NCBI GenBank assembly: GCA_001800945.1
Contig: MGWJ01000057.1
Coordinates: 1 to 6,991 of the forward strand
Reading direction: 5' to 3'
Source of the DNA: Flavobacteria bacterium RIFCSPLOWO2_12_FULL_31_7
GTDB lineage: Bacteria; Bacteroidota; Bacteroidia; Flavobacteriales; Flavobacteriaceae
Length of the DNA stretch: 6,991 bases
Shown: one piece after another, positions 5,266 to 6,991 of the stretch
How positions within the stretch are numbered: the first letter of the stretch is position 1
Layout: each line of letters starts with the position of its first letter
Notes under the pieces: generated by a model
Databases searched by the model: none
What the model was told of the DNA's origin: nothing
The model's input: the letters and a program-made list of their open reading frames with translations, nothing else
Translations under genes and position numbers: made by a program

Positions 5266-5796
5266 ATGGAAATATCAAATATCAAACAAGAGATAAACAT
5301 TACTGAAGCGTTAATGACTCGTATTAACGAATTAATCAGTCATTATCCTGCAGATAAAAAGAAATCGGCATTAATTCCAGTTTTACATGAAGTACAAGAT
5401 GCCCATGACAACTGGTTAAGCGTTGAGTTACAACAAAAAGTGGCTGATATTTTGGAAATTCTTCCAATTGAGGTTTACGAAGTGGTAACTTTTTATACCA
5501 TGTTTAACACCAAACCAGTCGCAAAATATATGTTCGAATTTTGCAGAACATCTTGTTGCGCCACTCGTGGTGTAGAAGACTTAATGGATTACGCTTGTTC
5601 TAAATTAGGCGTAAAAGAAGGAGAAATTACTTCATACGGAATGTTTCAAGTGGTTGGTGTAGAATGTTTAGGTGCTTGCGGATATGCTCCAATGTTGCAA
5701 TTAGGCGATTTTTATCACGAAAAACTATCAAAGGAATCCTTCGATAATTTGATTGAAGATTGCAAAGCAGAAAAAATAACTTTACACGATAAATAA
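5266..5796 (+). CDS. nuoE: NADH-quinone oxidoreductase subunit E ([2Fe-2S] N1a, 24-kDa family)
   Basis: NuoE is the thioredoxin-fold subunit of the NADH dehydrogenase module and holds the off-path [2Fe-2S] cluster N1a next to the FMN of NuoF. The 176 residues match the family. A helical N-terminal part (about 12-85) contains ALIPVLHEVQDAH (35-47) and the conserved EVYEVVTFYTMF (69-80). The ligand pattern C-x4-C...C-x3-C is met by Cys93, Cys98, Cys134 and Cys138. Cys97 is an extra cysteine directly before Cys98. The ATG at 5266 follows an A-rich leader. The gene lies 93 nt after nuoD, the only large gap in the operon seen here, and 4 nt before nuoF, so nuoE and nuoF look coupled to each other. 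Confidence 0.96.
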   Translation: MEISNIKQEINITEALMTRINELISHYPADKKKSALIPVLHEVQDAHDNWLSVELQQKVADILEILPIEVYEVVTFYTMFNTKPVAKYMFEFCRTSCCATRGVEDLMDYACSKLGVKEGEITSYGMFQVVGVECLGACGYAPMLQLGDFYHEKLSKESFDNLIEDCKAEKITLHDK

Positions 5797-5800
5797 TATC

Positions 5801-6991
5801 ATGGGAAAGAAAATATTATTAGACAAAATAAATATTCCAGGAATAAAAACCTATGAGGTTTACCGCGAAAATGGTGGTTATAAATCTGTGGAAAAAGCAC
5901 TAACAATGCAACCAGATGAAATTACTGAAGAAGTAAAATCTTCAGGACTTCGAGGTCGTGGTGGTGCGGGTTTCCCAGTAGGAATGAAATGGAGTTTTAT
6001 CGATAAAAAATCAGGAAAACCACGTCACTTAGTTTGTAACGCTGACGAATCTGAACCAGGTACGTTCAAAGATCGTTACCTAATGGAATTTATTCCTCAC
6101 CTTTTAATTGAAGGAATGATTACTTCAAGTTTCGCACTTGGCGCTAATCTTTCTTACATCTATATTAGAGGGGAATATATGTGGGTTTTCAAAATCCTAG
6201 AAAAAGCTATTAAAGAAGCATACGCCGCTGGATGGCTAGGAAAAAATATTAAAGGTTCAGGTTACGATTTAGATTTATACGTTCACGTTGGTGCGGGAGC
6301 TTATATCTGTGGAGAAGAAACCGCTTTAATCGAATCTTTGGAAGGAAAAAGAGGAAATCCTCGTATCAAACCACCGTTTCCTGCTATTTCAGGATTATGG
6401 GCTAACCCAACTGTGGTAAACAATGTAGAATCAATTGCTGCTGTGCCTTGGATTGTAATGAATGGCGGTGCAGAATATGCGAAAATTGGTTTAGAGCGTT
6501 CTACCGGTACGAAATTAATTTCAGCATCTGGACATATTAAAAATCCAGGAGTTTACGAAATTGAAATGGGTATTACTGTTGAAGAATTCATGAATTCAGA
6601 CGAATATTGTGGTGGTATGATTAACGAAAGACCTTTAAAGGCTTTAGTTCCTGGAGGTTCATCGGTGCCAATTTTACCAGCACATTTAATATACAAAACT
6701 GCTGCCGGAACTGACCGTTTAATGACTTACGAATCATTATCAGACGGAGGTTTCGCAACAGGTTCCATGTTAGGTTCTGGAGGTTTCATCGTGTATAATG
6801 ATACAACTTGTATCGTAAGAAACACATGGAATTTCTCACGTTTCTACCATCACGAAAGTTGCGGACAATGTACACCTTGTCGTGAAGGAACAGGTTGGTT
6901 AGAAAAAATCTTATGGAGAATCGAAAACGGCCAAGGTCGTGAAGAAGATATTGACTTATTATGGAATATTCAATCTAAAATTGAAGGAAAT
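5801..6991 (+). CDS. nuoF: NADH-quinone oxidoreductase subunit F (FMN and NADH site), 3' end missing
   Basis: NuoF binds NADH and FMN and passes electrons to its [4Fe-4S] cluster N3. The open frame has 397 codons with no stop before the right edge. Full family members have about 430-460 residues, so roughly the last 10-15% is outside the window. The FMN and NADH-binding region shows RGRGGAGFPVGMKW (51-64), CNADESEPGTFKDR (79-92) and YICGEETALIESLEGKRG (168-185). Near the C-terminus, ESCGQCTPCREG (352-363) supplies three N3 ligands: Cys354, Cys357 and Cys360. The fourth cysteine is expected within a few residues of the window end and cannot be checked. The ATG at 5801 lies 4 nt after the nuoE stop, and no nearby in-frame start is better. 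There is no frameshift in the visible part. nuoG would be expected next. Confidence 0.96.
   Translation, partial: MGKKILLDKINIPGIKTYEVYRENGGYKSVEKALTMQPDEITEEVKSSGLRGRGGAGFPVGMKWSFIDKKSGKPRHLVCNADESEPGTFKDRYLMEFIPHLLIEGMITSSFALGANLSYIYIRGEYMWVFKILEKAIKEAYAAGWLGKNIKGSGYDLDLYVHVGAGAYICGEETALIESLEGKRGNPRIKPPFPAISGLWANPTVVNNVESIAAVPWIVMNGGAEYAKIGLERSTGTKLISASGHIKNPGVYEIEMGITVEEFMNSDEYCGGMINERPLKALVPGGSSVPILPAHLIYKTAAGTDRLMTYESLSDGGFATGSMLGSGGFIVYNDTTCIVRNTWNFSRFYHHESCGQCTPCREGTGWLEKILWRIENGQGREEDIDLLWNIQSKIEGN

Overview
The window is AT-rich chromosomal DNA from a member of the Bacteroidota, most likely Flavobacteriaceae close to Flavobacterium. Three things point there. The start codons are preceded by A-rich leaders with no Shine-Dalgarno sequence. 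The promoters fit the Bacteroidota pattern, with a -7 element TAnnTTTG and a TTG/TTTG -33 element. The Asp-tRNA synthetase and complex I proteins also look flavobacterial in sequence; that part rests on recalled families, not on a search.

Layout from left to right. (1) Positions 1-104, minus strand: the first 34 codons of a secreted protein with a clear signal peptide, cut by the window edge. (2) 105-269: a divergent intergenic region with a probable aspS promoter and a short palindrome in the aspS leader. (3) 270-2024: aspS, aspartyl-tRNA synthetase, complete. (4) 2038-2341: a self-contained cold-shock-protein unit with its own promoter, a 66-residue CDS and a strong intrinsic terminator. 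(5) 2419-6991: the start of the nuo operon for NADH:quinone oxidoreductase (respiratory complex I). It has a well-formed promoter, then nuoA, nuoB, nuoC, nuoD, nuoE and the first 397 codons of nuoF, which runs off the right edge.

The nuo genes are tightly packed, with gaps of 13, 2, 1 and 4 nt, except for a 93-nt nuoD-nuoE gap that holds a cluster of inverted and direct repeats. NuoE and NuoF belong to the NADH-oxidising module (FMN plus N1a and N3 clusters), NuoB/C/D to the quinone-reducing connecting module (cluster N2), and NuoA to the membrane arm. nuoC and nuoD are separate genes, not fused as in Escherichia coli. Two start codons need care: nuoB and nuoD both have an in-frame upstream TTG, but the downstream ATG fits better in each case.

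I found no mobile element, CRISPR array, tRNA or rRNA gene, frameshift, or sign of an undescribed defence or biosynthetic system. This is mostly core housekeeping DNA. The parts most worth a second look are the repeat cluster between nuoD and nuoE, the palindrome in the aspS leader, and a few lineage-specific residues in AspRS and NuoD.
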